From Crocinitomicaceae bacterium (lineage in GTDB: Bacteria; Bacteroidota; Bacteroidia; Flavobacteriales_D; Crocinitomicaceae): a stretch of 64,000 bases of DNA. Under the pieces are notes generated by a model. That model saw nothing but the letters and a program-made list of their open reading frames with translations, was not told where the DNA came from and did not search any database. The position numbers and the translations under genes were made by a program. Positions within the stretch are counted from its first letter, which is position 1, and each line of letters begins with the position of its first letter. Location: contig JABURP010000108.1 in assembly GCA_014762645.1 (NCBI GenBank), forward strand, positions 23,267 through 87,266, written 5' to 3'. Positions 9,748-19,337 of this stretch are shown here, one piece after another.

Positions 9748-10170
9748 GTGAATTCAGGAAAAACGATACTTAAAGTTATTACGGTAACAAGCTCGGCTGC
9801 TTTGATAGTCGGGTTTGTTGCGTTTAAAGCAGGCGCCTTTAAGGGTGGATATGAAAGTAGGAGCGACTCGAATGATTATAACAGTCTGAATACATTTCCA
9901 CCGGACAGTATAAAAAAAGATACAAGTAATACCCAACAGGACGCCGAAGCAAAAAAGGACAGTAATATCAATGATTTAATTATTCCCAGTTCCAAATCAA
10001 CCATCATGTTTGACCCGGATGAAATGCCGTATATAGGGAGTTCGAAGTCCCTCAGAATTTTTGAACCAAATGATTCGAACTTGTTGAACTCAAAAGATTC
10101 AACAAGTAATGACTCCTTGAAAGCGACGAAGTCCAAACCTACCCATCAGGTCAATCCTAATCAAAAGTAA
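9748..10170 (+). CDS. Hypothetical protein, N-terminal TM and Ser/Asp/Asn-rich tail
   Basis: ORF between PorP-like gene and hydroxylase with 2-nt spacing to the next gene; GTG start. Confidence 0.6.
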   Translation: MNSGKTILKVITVTSSAALIVGFVAFKAGAFKGGYESRSDSNDYNSLNTFPPDSIKKDTSNTQQDAEAKKDSNINDLIIPSSKSTIMFDPDEMPYIGSSKSLRIFEPNDSNLLNSKDSTSNDSLKATKSKPTHQVNPNQK

Positions 10171-10172
10171 TC

Positions 10173-11081
10173 ATGGAAATGATGGGGTCCTTAATAGCAG
10201 TTGGATCTAGCCTGATCTTTCTTATGTGGGTATTTACACCCTTAGAAAAAGCTTTTCCTGCAAAAAAAAATCAGAAAATTTTTCGTCAACACTGGTTACT
10301 GGACCTGACCTATTGTATAGGGCAGTATCTTCTTTTGGGATCACTGGTTTTATTGGTCCTTAGTAAATTCAGCATAGTTTTGGTAGGGATAATACCTGCA
10401 GGATTTAGAGAGTTAGTCAGCAGTCAACCTTTCTGGTTACAACTAATTGAGGTGGTCATCTTAAGTGATGTACTCATTTACTGGGGACACCGACTGCAGC
10501 ACAGAGTGGGATTCCTTTGGCGCTTTCACAAAGTTCATCATTCTGCCAAACATTTGGATTGGTTAGCCGCATACCGAGAGCATCCATTGGATTCTATCTA
10601 CACCATTGGTCTGATAAACTTACCTGCATTTATACTAGGATTTGATCTTGGAGCCTTGGCGGGATTAATAGCATTTAGGGGAATTTGGGCCATTTATATC
10701 CATTCCAATGTACGGATGAATTTCACGCCAATTAAATGGTTGATTGGTGCGCCACAACTGCATCACTGGCATCATTACCTTGACAGGGACGCCGGGAATT
10801 ACGCAAACATTTCCCCATTAATGGATCTGATTTTCGGTACATACATCTGCCCGGATCACGAACCAGAAGAATTTGGCATCCGGGAAGAATTTCCACAAAA
10901 TTACGTTGGACAAATGATCCATCCACTTTTACCGTACCGGGTGGCTGAAAAACTGGGTCACCTAAAACTTCCTCATGAACTGAAGGAGTCCTATGGGGAT
11001 GATCATGAAATACTAGATCAACCTATACTCATAAAGTCCGTTCAAACAGAACGTCAGGAGCAAAACAAAGGGGTACAATAA
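10173..11081 (+). CDS. Sterol desaturase / fatty acid hydroxylase family protein
   Basis: His-box motifs HRLQH, HKVHH, QLHHWHH in a multi-TM protein. Confidence 0.9.
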   Translation: MEMMGSLIAVGSSLIFLMWVFTPLEKAFPAKKNQKIFRQHWLLDLTYCIGQYLLLGSLVLLVLSKFSIVLVGIIPAGFRELVSSQPFWLQLIEVVILSDVLIYWGHRLQHRVGFLWRFHKVHHSAKHLDWLAAYREHPLDSIYTIGLINLPAFILGFDLGALAGLIAFRGIWAIYIHSNVRMNFTPIKWLIGAPQLHHWHHYLDRDAGNYANISPLMDLIFGTYICPDHEPEEFGIREEFPQNYVGQMIHPLLPYRVAEKLGHLKLPHELKESYGDDHEILDQPILIKSVQTERQEQNKGVQ

Positions 11082-11097
11082 CAATGTATTGCACCCC
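11070..11097 (-). terminator. Probable intrinsic terminator for htpG
   Basis: GGGGTACAAT...ATTGCACCCC inverted repeat with A-rich + flank (T-rich on minus strand). Confidence 0.55.
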
Positions 11098-11125
11098 ATA
11101 TCTAAGCTAAGTAAAACCAAAGGTA

Positions 11126-13018
11126 TTAATTCATCAGATCCACTGATCGTTTTATGAATTTGGTGAGCTCTTGGCCCTGAAGCATTCCTTGTGACAACAT
11201 TGCCAAGTCACATAATTGTTTGGCCATTTTTTGTCGGTTGTCTTTCTTCTTATTCAGGATACTCCCAACTAACGGATGATTTGTATTTACTTTAAGTTCA
11301 TACATCTCCGGGAAGGCACCAACCATTCCTGCTCCGCCCAATTTTTGTTGCTCCTGCATTCGGCGCATAAACTCAGGCTGGGTAATTACAATCGGCGCAT
11401 CTTTTTCGCTCATATTTTCAAATGCAATCTGGAATTTGTCTTTTTCCACAACCTCTTCAAAAATAGGTTTGAGCTTTTCTTTTTGTTCGTCTGTAAGTTT
11501 TGACGGTAATTCATCTTCCTTTTTAATCAAATTATCCAACGTATCAGAATCAACGCGCGCAAATGACACATTATCCAGTTTAGTCTCTAACTTCTGCAAG
11601 TAATGCGGTGTTAAAGGGCTATCAAAAATCAAAACGTCATATCCGCGATCTTCTGCTGACTCAATAAATTGATGATGAGCATCCTTACTATTCGCATAAA
11701 GAATGACCAATTTGTCATTTTTATCCGTTTGTATCGGCGCTATCTTCTCTTTGTACTCGTCAAAAGTGAAGTACTCCTCTTTTGCATTTTTAAATAAGGC
11801 AAACTTCTCGGCTTTATCGTAGAATTTATCTTCTGTCAACATGCCGTATTCTACAAATACTTTAAGATCATCCCATTTGGATTCAAAATCCTTTCGATCA
11901 TCCTTAAACATCTGAGAAAGTTTATCTGCCACCTTTTTGGTGATGTGCGCAGATATCTTTTTCACATTGTTATCCGACTGTAAATAGGATCTGGATACAT
12001 TCAACGGAATATCCGGTGAATCAATAACACCGTGTAATAAGGTGAGGAATTCCGGAACAATCTCTTCAACAGAATCCGTAATAAATACCTGATTGGAATA
12101 AAGTTGAATCTTGTTCTTTTGAACTTCCATGGTTTCTTTTAACCTCGGGAAGTACAGAATACCGGTTAGATTAAACGGATAATCTACATTCAAATGGATA
12201 TTGAAGAGCGGCTCTTCAAAAGACATAGGATAAAGCTCCCTGTAAAATGCCTTGTAATCTTCATCCTTTAAATCAGATGGTGATTTAACCCAGGCAGGTG
12301 CTGTGTTGTTGATAATGTTATCAACCTCTACCTCTACCCTTTTGACATTCCCATCTTCGTCCTTTTCTCCACTTGGGTCCTCTTCAAAAGTCGTTTTGGT
12401 TCCAAACTTAATTTCAACTGGTAAAAATTTACAGTATTTGTTCAGGATACCTTCAATCCTGGCCTCTTCAAGAAACTCTTTTGAATCATCTGCAATATAC
12501 AGGACGATATCCGTTCCACGATTCTCCTTTTCAATGTCTGTAATTTCAAACTCAGGATTTCCTTCACTCTCCCATTGCACCGGCTGGGATCCCTCCTGGT
12601 AACTTAATGTTCGAATCTGAACTTTGTCTGCTACCATAAATGCAGAATAAAATCCTAATCCAAAATGACCGATTATTTGCTCGGCTCCTTCTTTACCTTC
12701 ATATTTCTTTACAAACTCCTCAGCACCTGAAAAGGCAATCTGGTTGATATACTTCTGAATTTCTTCTTCGGTCATACCAATTCCTTTATCTCGAACGGTC
12801 AGGGTACCCTTTTCTTTATCCAGGATCACCTCTATTTTAAGGTCTCCCAGGTCTCCTTTAACTTCACCTGACCCACTGAGAACTTTAAGTTTACTCGTAG
12901 CATCCACTGCATTGGAAATCAACTCCCGTAAAAAGATCTCATGATCCGAGTACAGGAATTTTTTGATCAGTGGAAAAATATTTTCGGTTTGTACATTAAC
13001 TGTTCCTTTTGTCGCCAT
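11126..13018 (-). CDS. htpG: Molecular chaperone HtpG (Hsp90)
   Basis: FLYSDHEIFLRELISNAVDA, DKGIGMT, GHFGLGFYSAFMVAD motifs; full-length 630 aa. Confidence 0.97.
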   Translation of the reverse strand: MATKGTVNVQTENIFPLIKKFLYSDHEIFLRELISNAVDATSKLKVLSGSGEVKGDLGDLKIEVILDKEKGTLTVRDKGIGMTEEEIQKYINQIAFSGAEEFVKKYEGKEGAEQIIGHFGLGFYSAFMVADKVQIRTLSYQEGSQPVQWESEGNPEFEITDIEKENRGTDIVLYIADDSKEFLEEARIEGILNKYCKFLPVEIKFGTKTTFEEDPSGEKDEDGNVKRVEVEVDNIINNTAPAWVKSPSDLKDEDYKAFYRELYPMSFEEPLFNIHLNVDYPFNLTGILYFPRLKETMEVQKNKIQLYSNQVFITDSVEEIVPEFLTLLHGVIDSPDIPLNVSRSYLQSDNNVKKISAHITKKVADKLSQMFKDDRKDFESKWDDLKVFVEYGMLTEDKFYDKAEKFALFKNAKEEYFTFDEYKEKIAPIQTDKNDKLVILYANSKDAHHQFIESAEDRGYDVLIFDSPLTPHYLQKLETKLDNVSFARVDSDTLDNLIKKEDELPSKLTDEQKEKLKPIFEEVVEKDKFQIAFENMSEKDAPIVITQPEFMRRMQEQQKLGGAGMVGAFPEMYELKVNTNHPLVGSILNKKKDNRQKMAKQLCDLAMLSQGMLQGQELTKFIKRSVDLMN

Positions 13019-13052
13019 TTGATCTTTTCATTTATAATACGCTTAGTAGTTG

Positions 13053-13072
13053 ACAAGACCTGTGCCACAGGT
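13053..13072 (-). promoter_or_regulatory. Sigma54-like -24/-12 element overlapping a perfect inverted repeat upstream of htpG
   Basis: Minus strand TGGCAC-AGGTC-TTGT (13067..13053), 5-nt spacing as in TGGCAC-N5-TTGC; overlaps ACCTGTG-C-CACAGGT (13058..13072). Confidence 0.5.
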
Positions 13073-13207
13073 ATACAACTGCCACTTTGACCGAATCACA
13101 GAAAAATCCTGCCTTTTATCGCTTTTTTAATCCTGAAATTCTGACAGATCGTAGATCGATTACGGTCTCTGAACCTATCTTGTATATAGAATTAAAACAC
13201 GATAAAT

Positions 13208-13564
13208 ATGACAGAAACGATCATTATTTCAGGTATTTCAGCCCTCGTTGGCGGACTTATTTCATTTGCACTTCAGTACTTGAAATTCAAGCAGGAAATT
13301 CGTAAATTACAATTAGCCCACAAGACGGATTTTATGGCTGAAACTACAGCTATACATTTTCTCAGTCACAAATCTTATACGGACAGGTCATTTGACACCT
13401 TGAAACAACATCTGGGTGGTTTTGATGATGATGAACTGAGAAAAATTTTGGTTCGTGCAGGTGCCATCCGCGTTTATAGAGATGGTGATGATCAGGATGA
13501 ATGGTGGCGTTTATTGAGTAGAAATGAAGAGTACATCAATCGTAAAAAAAGTGCTGATGAATGA
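13208..13564 (+). CDS. Hypothetical protein, N-terminal TM and charged cytoplasmic region
   Basis: MTETIIISGISALVGGLISFALQYLKF TM; coding-like composition. Confidence 0.65.
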   Translation: MTETIIISGISALVGGLISFALQYLKFKQEIRKLQLAHKTDFMAETTAIHFLSHKSYTDRSFDTLKQHLGGFDDDELRKILVRAGAIRVYRDGDDQDEWWRLLSRNEEYINRKKSADE

Positions 13565-13691
13565 TTCAATTTCTAAAAAAATGTGAAGATCATCCTGATA
13601 ATCAGTATAAAAATTGATATTCATCATCACAACAACGAAATTTCATATTGAAATTTGTACAAGACATTTAGTAATCAAAATAATAAGATAA

Positions 13692-14300
13692 ATGGAAACT
13701 GAAAAAACAACATTCACCGATTATATTGTAGATGCACTGAGAAAAGCAGCCACTGAATTAGAAGAACTTCAGGTTCAGGCTTCGCTAGGTAAAAAGGAGG
13801 CCCTGGATAAATACGAAGAGTCTAAAAAGAAATTCAAAAGCTTTATCCATGACACGAAAGTGAAAATGGAGAAAGGGAAAGATTCACTTGGCGATCTTCA
13901 CCAAAAATTTGATGAGTTAAAAGTACAACTTGCTCTTGGAAAAGCGGAAACGCTTGAATCTTTTCAAGAACAAAAGAAAAAGATTTTGAACTCTTTACGC
14001 GAAATTGAATCAAAAATCAAATCAAACGCAACTGTTAACAGAGTTTACGCTTCTCTATTAATAGAAATTGAAAAGTTCAAAGTTCGTTTGGAGTGGCTAG
14101 AAGCCAAATTTAAAGAAGGATCACAGGACTTTGCAGATTCTTTTAATAAACAAAAAGAAGAATTCAAGGCATTTGTAAATAGAATGTCTGATAAGTTTTC
14201 TTCTGATAAAGAGGAGGATGATACAAGCAGATGGGATAATTTCCAGAGCGAAATGTCGGAAGCCTTTGATCACGTTAAAAAAGCTTTTTCTAAAAGTTAA
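13692..14300 (+). CDS. Coiled-coil hypothetical protein with three internal repeats
   Basis: Repeated ELQVQASLGKKEALDKYEESKKKF / ELKVQLALGKAETLESFQEQKKKI / RLEWLEAKFKEGSQDFADSFNKQKEEF. Confidence 0.75.
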   Translation: METEKTTFTDYIVDALRKAATELEELQVQASLGKKEALDKYEESKKKFKSFIHDTKVKMEKGKDSLGDLHQKFDELKVQLALGKAETLESFQEQKKKILNSLREIESKIKSNATVNRVYASLLIEIEKFKVRLEWLEAKFKEGSQDFADSFNKQKEEFKAFVNRMSDKFSSDKEEDDTSRWDNFQSEMSEAFDHVKKAFSKS

Positions 14301-14326
14301 CAATAGATATAGATTAAACGAAAGAA

Positions 14327-14358
14327 GCGGGCCGTTAAATTAACAGCCCGCTTTTTTT
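14327..14358 (+). terminator. Intrinsic terminator
   Basis: GCGGGCCGTTAAATTAACAGCCCGC hairpin followed by T7. Confidence 0.88.
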
Positions 14359-14377
14359 ATGCTATAGTTTTTAAGGA

Positions 14378-16099
14378 TTACTTATCCTTCCACCCTTTCC
14401 AGTTGTCATGATCTCCTTTTCGGTAATCCCTTAACATTCCGTAGGCGATTATACCTGCCAGGATAAAGCCAATAATTCCAGGAGCTGATTTATCACCCCA
14501 ATGTGGACCAATATCATTGATAATGAACAAAGTTGCGCCAATCAACAGTGCTGCAATTATCATGGCTGAAGTCAGTTGTTTGGATATACGGTGCAAGGTA
14601 TGAACCAAAGGGTCAACGCCTTTGTGCTGAAGATCTACTTTTATTTCACCACGATTGATCTTCGCCATTGCATTTCTGAAATCACGTGGAAAATCTTCCA
14701 TGTAATTACCGAATTCATAAAAGGTGTTCAGAAGTTTCTTCCCAATATTCAACGGGTTGAACTTTCTTGCCACTGTCTTGATAAGATAAGGTTTTACCAT
14801 TTCAAACTGGTCCAAATCAGGGTCCAGATTGCGAATCACCCCTTCTACAGTTACTAATGATCGTACGAAAAGGAAAAAATGCGTGGGTACTTTCAAGCCA
14901 TGTTGAACAATAATATCTTTCATTTCCAACATAAGTGTACTCATCTCATTTTCCTGCAAACTGCGCACGTAGTACTTTTCCAAAAATTCGTTGATGTCAA
15001 ATTCAAGTGCTCTCATATCCTTGATAGTGACATTGTTTGACATGCGCTGTAAAGCACGAATAATTCGCTTTACGTCCCGCTCGGTTATGGCTAAAAACAA
15101 GTGACCAAACACTTCAATATCTTTCTTAAGAATACTTCCCATCATCCCAAAATCCAGGTAACAGATATGAGCATTTGGAAGTACAATTAAATTACCCGGG
15201 TGAGGATCAGCATGAAAGAAGCCATATTCAAATATTTGTTTGAAGTAACTTCTGGCTAAGCGTTCAGCAATAATTTTCGGTTCAATTCCTTTTTCCTGCA
15301 GAAGGTTTAAACGATTAATTTTTGTCCCGGAGATGAATTCCATGGCCAACACTTTTGACGTGGTATAATTTGCATACACCTTTGGCGCGTGAACAAAGTG
15401 TTCTTCTTTGTCGGTCACCAGGTTAGCCGTAAAACGTTGAATATTTATCGATTCATGAATAAAATCCATTTCTTTGAGGATACTCTCTTCGAAGTTTTGA
15501 ACAAGCCCAATAGGATCAAAACTGGCTATAGAAGGCACACGCCTTAATAGAATGTCTGCTACCTGATACATCACCTTAATATCCTCGGTAATCATTTCAT
15601 AAATTCCTGGACGCTGTATTTTTAATGCTACTTTTTCTCCTGAGTGTAAGGTGGCCTTATGAACTTGTGCCATGGAGGCTGATGCAAACGGCGTTGGTTC
15701 AAACCAGGCAAAAAGTCTGTCCACTGAATCTTTTAATTCACCTTCAACCACTAATTTTGCCTGTCGTTCTGGCATTGGCGGAACATTGTCCTGTAGTTTT
15801 TCAAATTCCAACAAGAGATCCATGGGAATCAGATCAGGACGATTACTGAGGATTTGCCCAAACTTGACAAATGTTGGACCCAGTTCTTCACAGACTTTAC
15901 GCATGCGTTCCCACTTGGTATATTGCGCAGCTCTTCTACGGGTGCGCTTGGGGATCATCTTACGAATAAAACCAAATCGTTTTTGTTCGTGCATGTATTG
16001 CACAAGGTCCTCAAACCCATACCTCAATAGCACCCGAATGATCTGATTGTACCTCTTTGCTGCTTTATATCGCCTACCTATTCCAGAAAAAACGCCCAT
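14378..16099 (-). CDS. AarF/ABC1/UbiB family kinase-like protein
   Basis: LGPTFVKFGQILSNRPDLIP, ASMAQVHKATLHSGEKVALKIQRPGI, GFFHADPHPGNL motifs; C-terminal TM pair. Confidence 0.95.
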   Translation of the reverse strand: MGVFSGIGRRYKAAKRYNQIIRVLLRYGFEDLVQYMHEQKRFGFIRKMIPKRTRRRAAQYTKWERMRKVCEELGPTFVKFGQILSNRPDLIPMDLLLEFEKLQDNVPPMPERQAKLVVEGELKDSVDRLFAWFEPTPFASASMAQVHKATLHSGEKVALKIQRPGIYEMITEDIKVMYQVADILLRRVPSIASFDPIGLVQNFEESILKEMDFIHESINIQRFTANLVTDKEEHFVHAPKVYANYTTSKVLAMEFISGTKINRLNLLQEKGIEPKIIAERLARSYFKQIFEYGFFHADPHPGNLIVLPNAHICYLDFGMMGSILKKDIEVFGHLFLAITERDVKRIIRALQRMSNNVTIKDMRALEFDINEFLEKYYVRSLQENEMSTLMLEMKDIIVQHGLKVPTHFFLFVRSLVTVEGVIRNLDPDLDQFEMVKPYLIKTVARKFNPLNIGKKLLNTFYEFGNYMEDFPRDFRNAMAKINRGEIKVDLQHKGVDPLVHTLHRISKQLTSAMIIAALLIGATLFIINDIGPHWGDKSAPGIIGFILAGIIAYGMLRDYRKGDHDNWKGWKDK

Positions 16100-16107
16100 C
16101 CCAGAGT

Positions 16108-16479
16108 TTATTTGTTTTCAAGTTTATTCAACCGTGCTTCTAATAACGCAATTGTATTTTCAGCGGTAGTCAAACGCTCATTTAACCCTCGAATTTCATC
16201 TGTATGAGCAATGTTTATTTTTTTGTAGAATTCTGCAACGACCTCTTCGATTTTTGCTTCTAACTCATCTTTTGCCTGACCAGCTTTTCTAATGAGCTTA
16301 TCGATAAACTCCAACTCATTCCCCTCTTCATCAAACTCAGGAGCTGACATAGCCTTGTTCACTCTGTCCTTGCCCTTTTCTGCCATTTCTTTCAAGCGCT
16401 CCATCAATTCAGTATCTTTGGATAATACATAAAGGCTTGAGCTCAATGTCATTAGTTCTATTAATGTTTTTGCTTTCAT
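16108..16479 (-). CDS. Phasin-like coiled-coil hypothetical protein
   Basis: Adjacent to the UbiB-like kinase; helical/charged sequence ending in a leucine-spaced coiled coil. Confidence 0.65.
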   Translation of the reverse strand: MKAKTLIELMTLSSSLYVLSKDTELMERLKEMAEKGKDRVNKAMSAPEFDEEGNELEFIDKLIRKAGQAKDELEAKIEEVVAEFYKKINIAHTDEIRGLNERLTTAENTIALLEARLNKLENK

Positions 16480-16623
16480 GAAATATTATTTTACAACGAA
16501 GTTAAGTTGACATTACTGTCCACAAACTGATAAAGATCACAATTAATGGAAACAAATAGTGATGTTCAACACTGATTTCTATCGAATTTACATCTAAATT
16601 TGACAAAAATATAAATACGTATA

Positions 16624-17031
16624 ATGAATTTAAACGCTCCTATCTCTTCGATAATGACCAAAGATGTAGAATGTGTCAACCCTGAACAAAAGATTTTAGA
16701 TGTCAAACACATCTATGAAAAAAGGGATTTCCACCATCATATACCTGTTGTTGAAGATGGTTTTTTAGTAGGCATGGTTAGTCTTATTGATTTTATGAGG
16801 AAAATTCAGGATGCCACCCTAGATGACAACGAATCTGTCTATCACGACCTAACCGTTAGGGACATCATGTTTGGCAACCCATCTGCGGTTAGTTCAGACA
16901 CAACCATAAAGCTAGTGGCTGAAGAGTTAGCTCTTGGAAATGTACACGCACTGGTAGTTGCTGATGATAAAGTAGTTAAAGGAATTGTTTCAACTGCAGA
17001 TATTATTTCTTTCTTTTTAAATCCAAAATAG
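16624..17031 (+). CDS. Two-CBS-domain protein
   Basis: Two CBS repeats: ISSIMTKDVECVNPEQKILD...HIPVVEDGFLVGMVSLIDF and VRDIMFGNPSAVSSDTTIKL...VVADDKVVKGIVSTADII. Confidence 0.9.
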   Translation: MNLNAPISSIMTKDVECVNPEQKILDVKHIYEKRDFHHHIPVVEDGFLVGMVSLIDFMRKIQDATLDDNESVYHDLTVRDIMFGNPSAVSSDTTIKLVAEELALGNVHALVVADDKVVKGIVSTADIISFFLNPK

Positions 17032-17097
17032 GCCCGCCTGTAACGGGTTAAATAGTTGAATTATTAACTATATTAGGGAACACTTAGTTAATAAATT

Positions 17098-17562
17098 ATG
17101 CGTCTGTTTACTGTAATAATCCTATTCATCCCCGTCTTTTCAAGTGCCCAGATTTTTAGTAATGATGTAATATCCTCCAATGGAGATTATGGTACTTCAT
17201 CTACTGCTTCCCTTACCTGGACGGTTGGAGAAATTGCTGTAACATCATATGGATCGCTAACAGAAGGATTTCATCAGTGCTTAGCTTGTGAAACAACTGG
17301 GTTTGATGAAAATCAGGATCAGCATGACCTTACTTCCTACCCTAACCCTTTTGTGAAGGACATAACGATTAGCATCCCATCAAATACAGGTGTTTTGAAC
17401 CTTTATATTTACGACATGATCGGTAATTTGGTCTATTCAGACCAATACACCGGAAACGCTCCAAAAGAATACTCACTCCATGACCTGGCATCCGGAATGT
17501 ATACCTTACAAGTATGTTCCGAAACCGAAATAATACAAACAATTAAGATCCAAAAACAGTAG
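17098..17562 (+). CDS. Small secreted protein with T9SS type A sorting domain
   Basis: Signal peptide; TASLTWTVGEIAV...LTEGFHQ; C-terminal SYPNPFVKDITI...SGMYTLQV. Confidence 0.85.
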   Translation: MRLFTVIILFIPVFSSAQIFSNDVISSNGDYGTSSTASLTWTVGEIAVTSYGSLTEGFHQCLACETTGFDENQDQHDLTSYPNPFVKDITISIPSNTGVLNLYIYDMIGNLVYSDQYTGNAPKEYSLHDLASGMYTLQVCSETEIIQTIKIQKQ

Positions 17563-17566
17563 GAAA

Positions 17567-18556
17567 ATGAGAAAATTATTTGCGCTATTAGTTACATTAT
17601 CACTTACCTTATCAGGATACTCGCAAGCTCCTGATCAATTTAAATATCAGGCAATTGCAAGAGATGTAAGTGGAGGGCCATTGACCAATCAATCCATTGG
17701 TTTTGAAATTTCTATTCATCAAAACAGTTCAGGTGGAACGGTTGTTTACAGTGAAACCCATACAGTCACATCAAATAGTCAGGGGGTTGTAAACCTCAAT
17801 ATTGGTGGAGGAACAGTGACATCCGGAGATTTTAGTCTTATCGACTGGGGCGGTGCAATTTATTTCTTAAGTGTTGGGATGGACGAAACAGGAGGATCTT
17901 CATATACCCTCATGGGTTCCACACAATTACTGTCTGTTCCTTATGCGCTAAACGCCAAAACTGTTTCTGCTATTGACTGGACAGATGTACAAAACGTGCC
18001 GCCAGACATTGCTGATGGAGACGACGATTCAGATATTCTGGCAGGCTTACCTTGTTCTGCGAATGAAATTGCTTTTTACAATGGCTCATCATGGGCATGT
18101 ATGGCAATTCCAAATTCAACAGCCGGGCAAGATGCATCAGATGCTTATGGAACCGGACAAATGACCCTTACTATTTCCAGCACTACGTACACCACCATAC
18201 CTGGATTAACACAAACCATAAATGTTCCTGCTAACGCCAAGGTTTTTGTCAGCACCTATGGAGGTGTTCAAACCGTTGGAACCGGAACCGCCTATGGTAT
18301 AGCCGACATAGCCATATTTGTAGATGGTGCCTTAATGGGTGCAGGTGGTCAGCAACGAGTTGTTGCAGCAAATACTCAAGGGCTAGGTAATATGATTGAT
18401 GCATGGTCACTCAATAAATCTTACGCACTCAGTGCCGGATCTCACACTATCTCTGTAGTTGCTAGAGATGGTGGTGGATCTGCCGATATAAATGTTTCTT
18501 CGGGTTCAGCCCCATTAATTCAGGGCGTTTTATCCGTTCTCATTATTAATCAATAA
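17567..18556 (+). CDS. Secreted hypothetical protein with fibre-like repeats
   Basis: Signal peptide; FKYQAIARDVSGGPLTNQSIGFEISIHQNSSGGTVVYSETHTVTSNSQGVVNLNIGGG and STQLLSVPYALNAKTV, a recurrent Bacteroidota pattern. Confidence 0.8.
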   Translation: MRKLFALLVTLSLTLSGYSQAPDQFKYQAIARDVSGGPLTNQSIGFEISIHQNSSGGTVVYSETHTVTSNSQGVVNLNIGGGTVTSGDFSLIDWGGAIYFLSVGMDETGGSSYTLMGSTQLLSVPYALNAKTVSAIDWTDVQNVPPDIADGDDDSDILAGLPCSANEIAFYNGSSWACMAIPNSTAGQDASDAYGTGQMTLTISSTTYTTIPGLTQTINVPANAKVFVSTYGGVQTVGTGTAYGIADIAIFVDGALMGAGGQQRVVAANTQGLGNMIDAWSLNKSYALSAGSHTISVVARDGGGSADINVSSGSAPLIQGVLSVLIINQ

Positions 18557-18615
18557 AATTGACATTTGCCCGCCAATCTTCCGAAAGACAGTAACTGGCT
18601 GGCAGTTTGTTTCTT

Positions 18616-18657
18616 AGCGTCTTGTCAAGGGTTTACCTTAAAGGCGCTATTTTTTTA
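18616..18657 (+). terminator. Intrinsic terminator with a bulged stem
   Basis: TAGCGTCTTGTCAAGG-GTTTA-CCTTAAAGGCGCTA then T7. Confidence 0.65.
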
Positions 18658-18758
18658 TGATTTTATACCTTTGTCGGAACGCATTGGTATAAAATTCGTT
18701 ATATCTATTATCCCTTTTAACCGTAGTTGAAGTAGAATATTGATATGGAACCTTTGGT

Positions 18759-19337
18759 TTGAAGAAAAAATTCATCATACTGCTCATTATCCTTCTGGGT
18801 ATTCCTGCTAAGTTATTGCCTCAGGAGCAAAGGAAAATACACTTTGCCATTGGCTTTTTCACTGGTGCCCATTCACAAATGATTACGTATGCTTTTGTCA
18901 CCACCTTTAGAGGAAAAATTGTAGGATCCCAAATCGTGAGAAAAGACCGTTTTATTTACACTGCTCTGGGACACTGGCCACACAACATCAACCCAAATCG
19001 GGAAAACCTATTTGAAAAATTCGGAGTGGACAGTTGTTTCCTTGTCGTAAATGAAAGAAATAAAGTAGTGGGGTATTATGCCAAACCATTTGACGAGCTC
19101 TGGAAAATTCGCTTTTATGAACATCCATACGAATTTGATCGACCGGGCTGGAGTCAGGGACAATATGTTCCTTCCATTTATCAGAAAGAATTTCTCAAAA
19201 GAGAATATGGATTGAATAACATATTAACTGATTATATTTACGGTGATAGTTTATTTAAACTGCTGAGAAATGTACAAAATCCGGGATGGGTCGTACAATA
19301 TAAAACCGCATCCAGGGATACTACTTCAGGACCGTAA
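18759..19337 (+). CDS. Secreted hypothetical protein
   Basis: Signal peptide KKKFIILLIILLGIPAKLLPQ; TTG start; 1-nt overlap with meaB. Confidence 0.65.
   Translation: MKKKFIILLIILLGIPAKLLPQEQRKIHFAIGFFTGAHSQMITYAFVTTFRGKIVGSQIVRKDRFIYTALGHWPHNINPNRENLFEKFGVDSCFLVVNERNKVVGYYAKPFDELWKIRFYEHPYEFDRPGWSQGQYVPSIYQKEFLKREYGLNNILTDYIYGDSLFKLLRNVQNPGWVVQYKTASRDTTSGP

Noticed and set aside
13087-13305. ORF 13087..13305 + upstream of 13208..13564
   Set aside because: Overlaps the better-supported 13208 ORF in another frame and lies in the htpG upstream region; no recognisable features.
17031-17060. GGCCCGCCTGTAACGGGTT hairpin after the CBS gene as a terminator
   Set aside because: Short stem (CCCG/CGGG) and no following T-run.
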